A stretch of 64,000 nt of DNA from Anabaena minutissima FACHB-250 (GCF_014697125.1 NZ_JACJRG010000024.1:1-64000), one strand, 5' to 3'; numbered from the stretch's first letter, positions 23,497 to 32,936 are shown. Program-made: numbers and translations. Notes: generated by a model from the sequence alone, not told the origin.

Positions 23497-24792
23497 TTAT
23501 AGCTGTGGATTTTTACGTGTAGCGAGAGTTTGCCGATATTCATATGCTTTAGGAGATTTTTCAAACACATCTATTCTTAAAAATACATCACTTTTGCTTT
23601 TTATTTCTTTAACTGCTGTCTCAATTTCATCTATTGAGACTTGAAAAAAATCTCTTCTGGAATTCACTATATTAACTCGTTTACCATCAAACCGTTGATG
23701 TAATACTTGTAATGTTTCTAAAGCATCGTCTGAGAAAATTTTGAAATGAACATCAAATTGAAATGGAACTGCGGGGTTCATTTCCCTAATGTATATGTCT
23801 TCTTGACTACGAAATGTCATACAAATACGATATATATCTTGACCAAGAGAACCTATATTAGAGATTATATAAATATATCCTGATTTGAGTCTTCTAGATT
23901 CAGTTAAAGCATTTTCTTTATCACTTCTATCTTCTGCAACTAATCGTTCTAATTCCTGAATTCTCATTTGCAATTGTTTTTTCTCTTCTTCTTTAGCTTG
24001 TAATACTTCTTGTCGAATTTTATCAAGTTCTTGTTGGTGAAGTTTTTCTCTTTCTTCTGCCTCTTCTGCTCTTTTTCTTGCTTTATCAATTGCTTCACGC
24101 TCTTTACTTTGCTTTCTATTTTCTTTATCTCTTTCTTGCTCTTGCTGTTTTTTATCTTCTAATTCATACTGTAAATCTAATTCGATAAATTTAAGTTGTA
24201 AATATTCAGGTGAAATTTTAGCCTGTAGAGTTTTTAAACGTTTATTGTATTTTTCAAAAGCATCATTTACCTTTTTCTTTAAAGAGTCAATATTATTATA
24301 CTTGACTTCTTTGATTGCATATTTACAGCGTTCTTCAAATGCCAATTCTACCAATTTCAGAAGGTCACTGATCATTCTATCGCCTTTTCTTGTACTATTA
24401 TCAAAACTTAATTGCGTATTACAAATATAGGCTTGGTTATTTCTTCGCATACTTTCTTGCTGTAATTTTATATCTTTCAAGCGAATAATATAGTCTTCAG
24501 AATTAAGGAATTCATACTTTCGCTCATAATAATCTATAGATTGAAGATATAATTTTGCATCAACTTCCTGAAATTGCTGCTGAAGATTTATAATCTCTCT
24601 ATTCAGAGATTCCTGCTGATTTTCAAGTCTATGAATATTAGATTCTAACTGTATTTGATATTCCTCTTTATCAATTATTGCATCATATTTGCGTAATTCT
24701 TGTTTCATTCGATACTCTGCAATTAGCGATTGTATGAATGCTGCAAAAAGTCCGGCTACCAATACCAATAACCCCAGGTTGGTTAACGACAT
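23497..24792 (-). CDS. DUF4041 coiled-coil protein with C-terminal GIY-YIG-like domain
   Basis: 431 residues. One N-terminal transmembrane helix (~5-25, LGLLVLVAGLFAAFIQSLI) is followed by a DUF4041-like helical region (~30-215) and a charged coiled coil (~215-300, rich in E/K/R/Q). The C-terminal ~120 residues begin SGYIYIISNIGSLGQDIYRI and continue with FQFDVHFKIFSDDALETLQ, RVNIVNSRRDFFQV, the T5orf172/MUG113 branch of GIY-YIG. The usual I-G-M-T is I-C-M-T here; the two Tyr and the REM Arg are present. A membrane-anchored nuclease-like protein facing a conflict island suggests defence. Convergent with the EAD pair. Confidence 0.75.
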   Translation of the reverse strand: MSLTNLGLLVLVAGLFAAFIQSLIAEYRMKQELRKYDAIIDKEEYQIQLESNIHRLENQQESLNREIINLQQQFQEVDAKLYLQSIDYYERKYEFLNSEDYIIRLKDIKLQQESMRRNNQAYICNTQLSFDNSTRKGDRMISDLLKLVELAFEERCKYAIKEVKYNNIDSLKKKVNDAFEKYNKRLKTLQAKISPEYLQLKFIELDLQYELEDKKQQEQERDKENRKQSKEREAIDKARKRAEEAEEREKLHQQELDKIRQEVLQAKEEEKKQLQMRIQELERLVAEDRSDKENALTESRRLKSGYIYIISNIGSLGQDIYRICMTFRSQEDIYIREMNPAVPFQFDVHFKIFSDDALETLQVLHQRFDGKRVNIVNSRRDFFQVSIDEIETAVKEIKSKSDVFLRIDVFEKSPKAYEYRQTLATRKNPQL

Positions 24793-25491
24793 AGAACCTA
24801 GTATTACTACTCTTATACTTTATAAATAAGCTGAGAATATTTTTATTTTAAATATTATAGCAAGATTCCAGCTATGTAATTACAAATTATTCAGTGGTTT
24901 TATACTATCCCAAAACCTTACTTTGCTAAGTAACCCAACAGTATTCAATTAATTATTTACTAGTCCAGGGTTTCATTACAAGTTTTGTACATTAAATAAA
25001 ACGTATAAATATATACCAGTCATTGCTTTGCGGAATCGTGCGTTGAGCGCGATCGCCCTCACGAATCTAAACTATACCAATCAAATCGCAGATACTGAAA
25101 ATAGTCAATTTATTACTGAAGATATGCTACATCACTGATGATATTTTTGTGCTGTTAATTTTGAACATTTTGCTGGAATTTTTAGATAAAAAATATTCTT
25201 TTTGCGACATTAAATAAAAAAAGATGCTGATTGCAAGTTTAGTATATCTTTCACCAGAAAGAAGAAAACATCTCGATAGTCTCCAACCGACGGTCGGTTA
25301 CCTGCTGACTTGTAAACTATTTTTTATCATTCTCCTTTAGGTAGATTAGGGAATATCCATAAGACAGTATATTTGGATGAGGTAACACAAAATGGAGCAA
25401 AAATCTTCATGCTTAATAAGTAAACTTCATTACAAAATTTTCGATTCAGATTTAGTTCCATTTATCTTGTTTTGTAGGTTTGCTGTCAGCT
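24793..25491. other. 699-bp intergenic region upstream of efflux operon
   Basis: AT-rich, with no supported open reading frame. It contains one HIP1-like GCGATCGC at ~25050 and the operator palindrome at 25285-25299. The promoter of the efflux operon should lie in the last 200 bp. Confidence 0.45.
25285..25299. promoter_or_regulatory. perfect palindromic operator (TetR-like) upstream of RND efflux genes
   Basis: AACCGAC-G-GTCGGTT is a perfect 15-bp palindrome about 200 bp upstream of the adaptor gene. ACCGACNGTCGGT-type sites are typical of TetR-family repressors of efflux pumps. No regulator gene is adjacent, so the repressor would be encoded elsewhere. Confidence 0.5.
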
Positions 25492-26814
25492 ATGTCATCC
25501 CCTGATTCTCACACTGATTTTCCAGAAAATCTTCCTCGTCCATCCTATGAGCCACCCCCCGAAAACTCGCGGGGGCTGCGGTTATTGCTAGCTGGTATCT
25601 TACTTTTAGTAGGTGGAACAGCCGTGGTATGGCGATTACTGACTCCTATTAATCAAGCACCATTAGCTGCCAACGCTAAATCATCAGGGGTACGAGTCAA
25701 AATATCACCAGTACAAATAGGCACAATTGAAGACAGTACAGACTTTGTTGCTAGTCTAGAATCTCGGCAATCTGTCAAGTTGCAACCGAGAATCCCAGGG
25801 CAAGTTACCCAAATATACGTCAGATCAGGAGACGCGATCGCCGCCGGTGCAGTTGTGATGCAAATCGACCCCAGACAGCAACAAGCAGGATTTATACGTA
25901 ACGATACTGCCGCCGATGCAGCTAAAGCTCAGTTAGAAAATGCTTACGCCACACTCAAATCACTAGAAGCAGAAAGGCTATCGAAGCTAGCAGACTTAAG
26001 CCTAAATCGGCAAGATTATCAAAGATATGCCAGTTTAGCAAAAGAAGGGGCAGTCTCTCGACAAACTAGGGATCAATCAGCCAATAGACTAGCCATAACT
26101 ACAGCTAGTCTCAACGCCATAGATTCCAGGATTCAAGCTCAAAAAGCCAACATTGCCCAAGCTCAAAAAAGTTGGCAGCAAGCCCAATCTAATACGGCTC
26201 AACAACAACTCCAGTTGCAATACTACAGAATTACTACCCCCTTAACGGGTACGGTGGGCAACATTTCTGTAAAACTGGGTGATTTTGTCAATACATCTAC
26301 ACAATTAGTCACTATCACTCAAAACCAACCGTTAGAAGTCAATGTTTCCGTCCCCCTAGAACGCGCATCCCAATTGCGTAAGGGAATGCCGGTGGAGATT
26401 ATGAACGCGCAAGGTCAAGTTTTGGGTACAAGTCGGGTATTTTTCATTGCGCCTAATGCTACCAACGATACCCAAACTATCCTGATGAAAGCACTATACA
26501 CTAACTCTAATAATCAACTCAGGGCAGACCAATTAATTAGAGCTAGAGTTATTTGGAGTCAGAGGACTGGTGTTTTAATTCCTACTACAGCTATTTCTCG
26601 CGTCGCTGGTAACACCTTTGTCTATGTAGCGCAAACGGAAACATCACCGCAAGGCGTTTCTCAATTAGTCGCCCGTCAAAAACGGGTGCAACTAGGTGAT
26701 ATTAGACGCAATCATTACCAAGTTTTGTCAGGGTTGCAGCCACAAGACAAAATCATTGTCTCAGGGTTGCTTAATCTCCAAGACGGTGTGCCAATTGTTC
26801 CTGATTCTCTGTAG
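25492..26814 (+). CDS. RND efflux membrane fusion protein (periplasmic adaptor)
   Basis: About 440 residues (ATG at 25492; an in-frame start at 25480 adds 4). An N-terminal membrane anchor (~29-50) is followed by the first half-lipoyl segment (RIPGQVTQIYVRSGDAI, ~102), a coiled-coil hairpin (~140-235, Ala/Gln rich), the second half-lipoyl (RITTPLTGTVGNISVKLGDF, ~247), then beta-barrel and membrane-proximal domains. It couples the inner-membrane pump at 26919 to an outer-membrane channel, which is not encoded here. The same transcript is likely, with a 104-bp gap of degenerate repeats. Confidence 0.9.
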   Translation: MSSPDSHTDFPENLPRPSYEPPPENSRGLRLLLAGILLLVGGTAVVWRLLTPINQAPLAANAKSSGVRVKISPVQIGTIEDSTDFVASLESRQSVKLQPRIPGQVTQIYVRSGDAIAAGAVVMQIDPRQQQAGFIRNDTAADAAKAQLENAYATLKSLEAERLSKLADLSLNRQDYQRYASLAKEGAVSRQTRDQSANRLAITTASLNAIDSRIQAQKANIAQAQKSWQQAQSNTAQQQLQLQYYRITTPLTGTVGNISVKLGDFVNTSTQLVTITQNQPLEVNVSVPLERASQLRKGMPVEIMNAQGQVLGTSRVFFIAPNATNDTQTILMKALYTNSNNQLRADQLIRARVIWSQRTGVLIPTTAISRVAGNTFVYVAQTETSPQGVSQLVARQKRVQLGDIRRNHYQVLSGLQPQDKIIVSGLLNLQDGVPIVPDSL

Positions 26815-26918
26815 TATTGGGGATTGGGGACTGGGTAACAAATCTCTAATCTCTAATCTTTAATCCCTAATACCCAATACCGAATACCCAATACCCAATC
26901 CTTAATTCCCATTCCTCA

Positions 26919-29900
26919 ATGTTCGTCAACTTCTTTATTAAACGACCTGTATTTACCAGTGTCTGCACTATTATTATTTTTTTGGTGGGTGCAATTAGTA
27001 TCCCAACACTACCAACTGATAGATATCCAGAAATTAGCCCTACACAAATTATTGTTAATGCTAACTACCGTGGTGCTAGTGCGGAAGTTGTAGAAAAAAT
27101 GGTGACGAATGTCTTAGAGAGCCAGATCAATGGTGTGCAAGGCATGAAGTACATGACGTCTAGCAGTAGTAATGATGGCGGTAGTACGATTACAGTCACC
27201 TTTGATGGGTCACGGGATAAAGACATTGCTGCCGTTGATGTGCAGAATCGCGTTTCTCTTGCCCAGCCACAGTTACCGGAAGCGGTGCAGCGTAATGGAG
27301 TTACTGTCAGCAAGCACTCTAATAATATTTTGCTAGCGATCGCGTTGTATAGCGATCGCCAAGAATATGACAATCTATTTTTAAGCAACTATGCCGACTT
27401 ATATATAGTAGATGCTCTGAAAAGAATTAATGGTGTCAGCGAAGCGCGGATTTTTGGTGAACGCCGTTATGCAATGCGGTTGTGGCTTGATCCCAATCGC
27501 TTGGCTAGTCGTAAATTGACCGCCCAAGATGTGATTGATGCACTGGATGAACAAAATATCCAGGTGGGTGTAGGGCAAATCGGACAGCCACCAATCCCAG
27601 CCGATCAGATGTATCAAATTGACCTAACGGCAGTTAGTAGATTAACGGAAGTCTCGGAATTTGAGAATATCATTCTGAAAACAGGTGCAGATGGCTCACT
27701 GATTACATTTAGGGATATCGGACGGGCAGAATTGGGGGCAGAAAACTATAACTCCTTTCTGCGCTTTCGGGGTAAGGAAGGTATAGGGATTGGCATATTT
27801 CCGCTTCCTGGAAGTAATGCGTTGGAAGTGGCTGAGGCGGTTAAAGCGGAAATTGCACGCTTGGCTAAAAGTTTTCCTCCAGAGATGGAATATCAAGTGG
27901 CACTTGATACAACTGACTTTGTGAAAGAATCTTTAGGGGAAGTGGTGACAACACTATTAAAAGCGATCGCGCTGGTTGTCTTGGTGATTTTTATTTTCCT
28001 CCAAGACTGGCGGACTACCCTCATTTCCGTCATTACTATTCCCTTATCATTAATTGGCACTTTCGCCTTTATTAAAATTTTTGGCTTTTCCATCAATACT
28101 TTGACGCTATTTAGTCTGACCCTAGCTACAGGGATAGTAGTTGATGATGCCATTATCGTAGTTGAAAATACCTCCCGCTTAATCCAAGACCAGGGAATGT
28201 CACCGCGTCAAGCTGCTTGGGCAACTATGCAGGAGTTATTTGGGGCTGTAATTGCTAGATCATTAGTTTTAATGGCAGTATTTGTACCAGTGGCATTCTT
28301 CCCCGGTTCGACTGGTCTGATTTATCGTCAGTTTGCTTTAACGATCGCCTTTTCTATTAGCATTTCTACCTTTTTAGCTGTCACCCTCACACCGACTTTA
28401 GCGGCTGTATTACTACGAACTAAACCCAAACCACGGGGAATATTTGGCTGGTTTTTTGGACGAATTAACTGGTTTCTCGATTATATACAGAGACAATATG
28501 CGCGATTGCTGCATTTCTTCAACCGGATGAGAGCGATCGTTATTGGTCTATTTATCGCCTCCTTAGCATTGACAAGCTGGCTCTATCTCACCGTCCCGTC
28601 AGCATTTATCCCCGATGAAGACCAAGGTTATTTCATCACAATTATTCAAGCACCGGCGGGGGTTTCAATCAACTACACCAGCAAAGTCATGGCGCAGGTT
28701 GAAGCCGAAATCCTGAAACTACCAGAAATTACTGGTACTTTTGCCTTGGGTGGTTTTAGTTTTAGCGGTAACACAGCTAATAGTGGCGTGATTTTTAGTA
28801 CCCTCAAACCGTGGAGCGAACGCCAGCAATCAGGACAATCAGCCGATGCAATAATTAACAAATTGCAGGGAGTATTATCTAATATCCCCGAAGCGCGAAT
28901 TTTTCCGGTTAATCCCCCATCAATTCAAGGTTTAGGCAGTTTTAGCGGTTTCCAATTTCAACTGCAAGATAGATCAGGGACTACTAGCTTAAACTCCATG
29001 TTAGAAGTCATGGAGCAGATCATTACAGAAGGTAATCAAACCCCAGGATTACAAGGTGTGTTTAGTACCTTTAGTACCAATACACCGCAGATGTTAATTG
29101 CAGTAGACCGCAATAAAGCCAAGGTCTTGCAAGTGCCGATAGACGATATCTTTAAAACCTTACAAATTTACTTAGGTTCGCAATACGTCAACGACTTTAA
29201 TTTTCTCTCGCGGACTTATCGGGTATATGTGCAAGCTGATGCTAAGTTCCGTTCTGAGCCTGGGGATATCGGTAAATTATATGTGCGTTCCCAGACTGAC
29301 CAAATGATTCCTCTCAGTAACTTAGTCCAGTTGACCCCGACTACTGGAGCGCAAACCATCAATCATTATAACCTGTTCCGGTCGATAGAAATCAACGGTG
29401 GGGCTGCTCCTGGCTTCAGTTCAGGTCAAGCGATCGCCGCAATGGAGCGCCTAGCCCGACGAGTTATACCAGCCAGTATGGGTTACGAATGGTCAGGAAT
29501 TACCACTGAAGAACAAGCATCTAGTGATCAAGCACCTTTAATTTTTGGCTTAAGCTTGGTGTTTGTATTTTTGGTATTAGCTGCAAAGTACGAAAATTAT
29601 GTAGACCCCTTGATTATTATGTTGTCCGTCCCCTTAGCTATTTTGGGAGCGTTAATAGCCCAATCTCTGAGGGGTTTGAGTAACGATGTCTTTTGTCAGG
29701 TGGGGTTAGTAATGTTGATTGGCTTGACTAGTAAAAACGCAATTTTGATTGTGGAATTTGCTAATCAATTGCGTGCTGAAGGTCTGAGTATCACCAAAGC
29801 CGCCATCCAAGCAGCGCAAGAACGCTTGCGCCCGATTCTCATGACGGCTTTATCTACACTGTTGGGGGTTTTTCCGCTATTAATCGGTGTGGGTGCAGGT

Positions 29901-30092
29901 GCGGCTAGTCGTCAATCTTTGGGGACAGCAGTGTTTGGCGGAATGTTGGTGGCGACTTTCTTAAGTTTGTTCGTCGTGCCGATTTTGTATATTGTGATTG
30001 GTAAAATGCGCGATCGCATCAAACCAAACGGCAAGCCTCCTTTTACAGATTCCAGTCAAGAAGACAAAACTCCTTCTGTTACCCACCGTTAA
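26919..30092 (+). CDS. RND efflux pump, HAE1 family (AcrB-like permease)
   Basis: 1057 residues, the standard HAE1 length. FFIKRPVFTSVCTIIIFLVG starts helix 1. The proton-relay motif GIVVDDAIIVVEN (~404-416) in helix 4 has both Asp residues, and helix 10-11 has LIGLTSKNAILIVEFANQ with the coupling Lys. Two large periplasmic loops are present. It is a trimeric proton antiporter exporting drugs, lipids or siderophore-like compounds; the substrate cannot be inferred. It has its own adaptor upstream and no outer-membrane factor in the window. Confidence 0.95.
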   Translation: MFVNFFIKRPVFTSVCTIIIFLVGAISIPTLPTDRYPEISPTQIIVNANYRGASAEVVEKMVTNVLESQINGVQGMKYMTSSSSNDGGSTITVTFDGSRDKDIAAVDVQNRVSLAQPQLPEAVQRNGVTVSKHSNNILLAIALYSDRQEYDNLFLSNYADLYIVDALKRINGVSEARIFGERRYAMRLWLDPNRLASRKLTAQDVIDALDEQNIQVGVGQIGQPPIPADQMYQIDLTAVSRLTEVSEFENIILKTGADGSLITFRDIGRAELGAENYNSFLRFRGKEGIGIGIFPLPGSNALEVAEAVKAEIARLAKSFPPEMEYQVALDTTDFVKESLGEVVTTLLKAIALVVLVIFIFLQDWRTTLISVITIPLSLIGTFAFIKIFGFSINTLTLFSLTLATGIVVDDAIIVVENTSRLIQDQGMSPRQAAWATMQELFGAVIARSLVLMAVFVPVAFFPGSTGLIYRQFALTIAFSISISTFLAVTLTPTLAAVLLRTKPKPRGIFGWFFGRINWFLDYIQRQYARLLHFFNRMRAIVIGLFIASLALTSWLYLTVPSAFIPDEDQGYFITIIQAPAGVSINYTSKVMAQVEAEILKLPEITGTFALGGFSFSGNTANSGVIFSTLKPWSERQQSGQSADAIINKLQGVLSNIPEARIFPVNPPSIQGLGSFSGFQFQLQDRSGTTSLNSMLEVMEQIITEGNQTPGLQGVFSTFSTNTPQMLIAVDRNKAKVLQVPIDDIFKTLQIYLGSQYVNDFNFLSRTYRVYVQADAKFRSEPGDIGKLYVRSQTDQMIPLSNLVQLTPTTGAQTINHYNLFRSIEINGGAAPGFSSGQAIAAMERLARRVIPASMGYEWSGITTEEQASSDQAPLIFGLSLVFVFLVLAAKYENYVDPLIIMLSVPLAILGALIAQSLRGLSNDVFCQVGLVMLIGLTSKNAILIVEFANQLRAEGLSITKAAIQAAQERLRPILMTALSTLLGVFPLLIGVGAGAASRQSLGTAVFGGMLVATFLSLFVVPILYIVIGKMRDRIKPNGKPPFTDSSQEDKTPSVTHR

Positions 30093-30162
30093 ATTTAACC
30101 TTGGCGTAGTAACTTAATAGTGAATAATTTTTGGATTACCAAAACATGACAAGATTAGTATC

Positions 30163-30378
30163 ATGACAGATTTAGCCCGGAAAGTGGCAATTATCACAGG
30201 TGCATCACGGGGTATTGGACGAGCGATCGCCCTGACATTAGCTCATAAAGGCGCATCTGTAATTGTTAATTATGCAGGAAGCGCAGATAAAGCCCAGGAG
30301 GTTGTGCCTTTTCTTGCGAGTGATGCAGCACGATGGATGACTGGGCAAAACATTTGCGTGAATGGTGCTATTGTCTGA
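30163..30378 (+). pseudogene. short-chain dehydrogenase with large internal deletion
   Basis: The 71-residue frame starts as a normal SDR (VAIITGASRGIGRAIALTLA, then ASVIVNYAGSADKAQEV) and jumps at ~residue 48 directly to a normal SDR C-terminus (PFLASDAARWMTGQNICVNG). About 170-180 residues, including the NNAG strand and the catalytic Ser and Tyr-x3-Lys, are missing. An in-frame deletion is the simplest explanation; the product cannot be an active enzyme. Confidence 0.85.
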
Positions 30379-30413
30379 ACCAAACAATAGCCTTTATTCA
30401 TGCCCTCTCAACT

Positions 30414-30611
30414 TTAGAACAAGAACATTCCTGTTTGGAACAAGAACATTCCTGTTTGGAACGAGAACATTCCTGTTTGGAACGAGAACATTCCTGTTTG
30501 GAACGAGAACATTCCTGTTTGGAGCAAGAACATTCCTGTTTAGAGCAAGAACATTCCTGTTTAGAGCAAGAACATTCCTGTTTAGAGCAAGAACATTCCT
30601 GTTTGAAACTT
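30414..30611. repeat. 21-bp minisatellite, nine units
   Basis: The unit GAACATTCCTGTTTGGAACAA repeats with exact 21-bp period, starting at 30423 and every 21 bp to 30591, with A/G variants that shift in blocks. Because 21 is a multiple of 3 and no stop is formed, it reads open in several frames (for example EHSCLEQ heptads on plus, NRNVLAL on minus). It lies between the SDR pseudogene and the ene-reductase. Confidence 0.85.
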
Positions 30612-30664
30612 GAATCATCAAATTAAAATTCCCTCCAGCCGACTAAAACACATAAACCCACATC

Positions 30665-31750
30665 ATGAATACAAGCATCAACCTATTCACACCAGTTCAA
30701 CTAGGGTCTTATACTCTATCTAACCGGATTGTTATGGCCCCTATGACTCGGTTACGGGCAATTGACAACATTCCAAATGCGCTGATGGCGACATACTACG
30801 CTCAACGAGCTAGTGCAGGGTTAATCGTAACTGAATGTACAGCCGTTTCTCCCCTGAGTTTGGGATATATGAACTGTCCAGGGATTTACACCGAAGCACA
30901 AATAGCAGGATGGCGGTTAGTGACAGATGCAGTACATCAACAAGGGGGAAGGATATTTTTACAACTTTGGCATTCTGGGAGAGTTGCTCATTCGGCCTTG
31001 TTAGGTGGAGAATTGCCAGTAGCACCAAGTGCGATCGCTGGGGTTGGTTCACTGCATACTCCCACAGGTAAAGTATCTTTAGAGACTCCCCGCGCTTTAG
31101 AAACCAAAGAAATTGCCGAAATTGTCGAACAGTTCCGCCAAGGTGCAGCCAATGCTTTAGAGGCTGGCTTTGATGGTATTGAACTACACGGCGCATTCGG
31201 CTATTTAATCGACCAATTCTTACAAGATGGTTCAAACCAGCGCACCGATGAATATGGCGGTTCAGTTGAGAATCGCAGCCGCTTTCTTTTGGAAGTGGTG
31301 GAAGCCGTCACTGGCGTTTGGGGAGGCGCAGGCGAGCGCGTCGGTATTAAACTTTCTCCTAGTAACACTTTTTACGGGATGTACGACTCCAACCCCAAAG
31401 AAACATTTAGTTATGTAGTTAATGCTCTCAACTCCTTTGGTTTAGCCTATCTCCATATGATGGAAGCCAACGCAGTTGATTTATCAACTCGTGAAGTTAT
31501 GAACCCTGTAACACCATACTTCCGCCAAATCTACAAAGGTACATTAATTACCAATGGTGGTTATGAAAGGCAAACAGGAGATGATATGCTCGCAAAAAAT
31601 GATGCAGATTTAGTATCTTTTGGCAAGCTATTTATTGCTAATCCCGACTTACCAAAAAGATTCCAGACTAATGCTGAATTAAACACTCCAGATCCCAGAA
31701 CATTCTACGCTCCAGATGCCACAGGATACACTGATTATCCATTTTTATAA
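30665..31750 (+). CDS. Old Yellow Enzyme-type ene-reductase (NemA-like)
   Basis: 361 residues, a full-length FMN TIM barrel. RIVMAPMTRLRA (~20-31) and LQLWHSGRVAH (~100) bind FMN; ELHGAFGYLIDQFLQDGSNQ (~173) followed by RTDEYGGSVENRSRF is the family hallmark. The C-terminal phosphate site is LITNGGY ... SFGKLFIANPDLP. It reduces activated C=C bonds with NAD(P)H in the cytosol, often in response to electrophile or oxidative stress. Monocistronic; the upstream minisatellite separates it from the SDR remnant. Confidence 0.92.
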   Translation: MNTSINLFTPVQLGSYTLSNRIVMAPMTRLRAIDNIPNALMATYYAQRASAGLIVTECTAVSPLSLGYMNCPGIYTEAQIAGWRLVTDAVHQQGGRIFLQLWHSGRVAHSALLGGELPVAPSAIAGVGSLHTPTGKVSLETPRALETKEIAEIVEQFRQGAANALEAGFDGIELHGAFGYLIDQFLQDGSNQRTDEYGGSVENRSRFLLEVVEAVTGVWGGAGERVGIKLSPSNTFYGMYDSNPKETFSYVVNALNSFGLAYLHMMEANAVDLSTREVMNPVTPYFRQIYKGTLITNGGYERQTGDDMLAKNDADLVSFGKLFIANPDLPKRFQTNAELNTPDPRTFYAPDATGYTDYPFL

Positions 31751-31866
31751 GTAGTCAATATTTTTTCTCCTCTGCTCTCCTGCCATAATTTTCCTGTCAC
31801 AGCTAAGAAAACGGGTAAATAAATATGGGCTGAAAAATTTGTATAAAAAACTGTAAATTAACGCCG

Positions 31867-32009
31867 TGTGCAACTTTCTCTCAAACCTAACCCCCAACCC
31901 CTTCCCTAGTAGGGAAGGGGAGCAAGAATCAAAGCCTCCTTGCAGGGGAGAGGTACTCTACGAGAAGAGCTTCGCTCTATGGAGAGGGGTTTTAATAATA
32001 AGTTGCACA
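31867..32009. mobile_element. MITE-like element (143 bp) with 10-bp terminal inverted repeats
   Basis: Ends TGTGCAACTT (31867-31876) and AAGTTGCACA (32000-32009) are exact inverted repeats. The interior has the palindrome CCCCTTCCCTAGTAGGGAAG and GAAGAGCTTCGCTC but no coding potential. A related AACCTAACCCCCTTCCC block recurs at 32863-32902. No target duplication is clear. Confidence 0.5.
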
Positions 32010-32099
32010 TCGTGTAAATTATACAAGTGGTAGCTCATCTACTCGATTTGAGAGTTTGGATTTTACCTCTAAATATTACTTCTTAGGCATCCAAAAATT

Positions 32100-32813
32100 A
32101 TGGATCTTTCAAACTTTACTACTCTGCAAAACTTGGAATCTGCCTTTGGCGGCGAATCAATGGCAAACCGGAAGTATCTGTTTTTTGCAGAGGTAGCGCG
32201 TAAACTTGGGTTTAAAGATTTAGCTAAACTGTTTCGTGAAACCGCAGAGCAGGAGACCGAACACGCCTTTGCTCATTTTGAGTTGCTACATCCAGAACTA
32301 GTTGTAGAAGATCCAGCTGCGTTAACTGACGAACAAAAACGGGAAATTGTCTCTCGGTGCTTATCTTTAGCCATTGAAGGGGAAACTTACGAATACACTA
32401 CCATGTATCCTGAATTTGCCGCAGATGCTCAACGCGATCGCGACAATCCCGCCGCCGAAGAGTTTCTCAAACAAGCGCAAGAATCTAGCGAACACGCTGA
32501 CACCTTCCGCACCGCAGCACATCGTTTTGGCTTATTAAAATTCATAGAGAATTACCACGCCGATCGCTACACTGAAGCTTTAGAAGTAATTAATGGTGGA
32601 CAACCTACAACCAGAGTTGCGAGTGCAGATCCCAACGCCCGTAAATGGGTTTGCAGACAATGCAGCATGATTTATGATCCTGTGACTGGTGATCCTGATT
32701 CGGGTATTGCACCTGGTACAGCCTTTGAAGCAATTCCTGATGATTGGCAATGTCCCATCTGTGGTGCTACCAAAAAGACTTTTATCCCCCTTGAGGAAAA
32801 AACTGCCGCGTGA
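32100..32813 (+). CDS. rbr: rubrerythrin
   Basis: 237 residues. The N-terminal ferritin-like four-helix bundle carries the diiron Glu/His ligands (GGESMANRKYLFFAEVA at ~18, ETAEQETEHAFAHFELL at ~46, ESSEHADTFRTAAH at ~130). The C-terminal rubredoxin domain (~182-230) has C-x2-C (WVCRQCSMIYD) and C-x2-C (WQCPICG). By family it is an NAD(P)H-linked peroxidase reducing H2O2, in heterocystous strains associated with protecting low-oxygen metabolism. ATG at 32100; the MITE-like element is about 90 bp upstream. Confidence 0.95.
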   Translation: MDLSNFTTLQNLESAFGGESMANRKYLFFAEVARKLGFKDLAKLFRETAEQETEHAFAHFELLHPELVVEDPAALTDEQKREIVSRCLSLAIEGETYEYTTMYPEFAADAQRDRDNPAAEEFLKQAQESSEHADTFRTAAHRFGLLKFIENYHADRYTEALEVINGGQPTTRVASADPNARKWVCRQCSMIYDPVTGDPDSGIAPGTAFEAIPDDWQCPICGATKKTFIPLEEKTAA

Positions 32814-32877
32814 GCAAGAATGTAGAGCTGACTTTTCACGTTATGTGGAAAAGCTAACGGGAAACCTAACCCCCTAA

Positions 32878-32936
32878 CCCCCTTCCCTACTAGGGAAGGG
32901 GGAATATGTAGAGACGTTGCATGCAACGTCTCTACA
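32878..32936. repeat. double palindrome downstream of rubrerythrin
   Basis: Two adjoining hairpins: 12-bp arms CCCCCTTCCCTA/TAGGGAAGGGGG (32878-32902), then a perfect 30-bp palindrome with half-site TGTAGAGACGTTGCA (32907-32936). The second is a well-known style of dispersed cyanobacterial repeat. Either could end rubrerythrin transcription. Confidence 0.65.

Noticed and set aside
20786..24792. Integrated prophage or ICE at the tRNA
   Set aside because: No integrase, no repeated tRNA 3' end, and no structural or conjugation genes; only a small cluster of conflict-type genes is supported.
30414..30611. Possible CRISPR array
   Set aside because: The unit is contiguous with a 21-bp period and no variable spacers; no cas genes are nearby.
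30333..30626. Apparent 97-residue protein of EHSCLEQ repeats, with similar long frames in two other readings
   Set aside because: The frames exist only because the 21-bp minisatellite is stop-free; there is no start context or domain.
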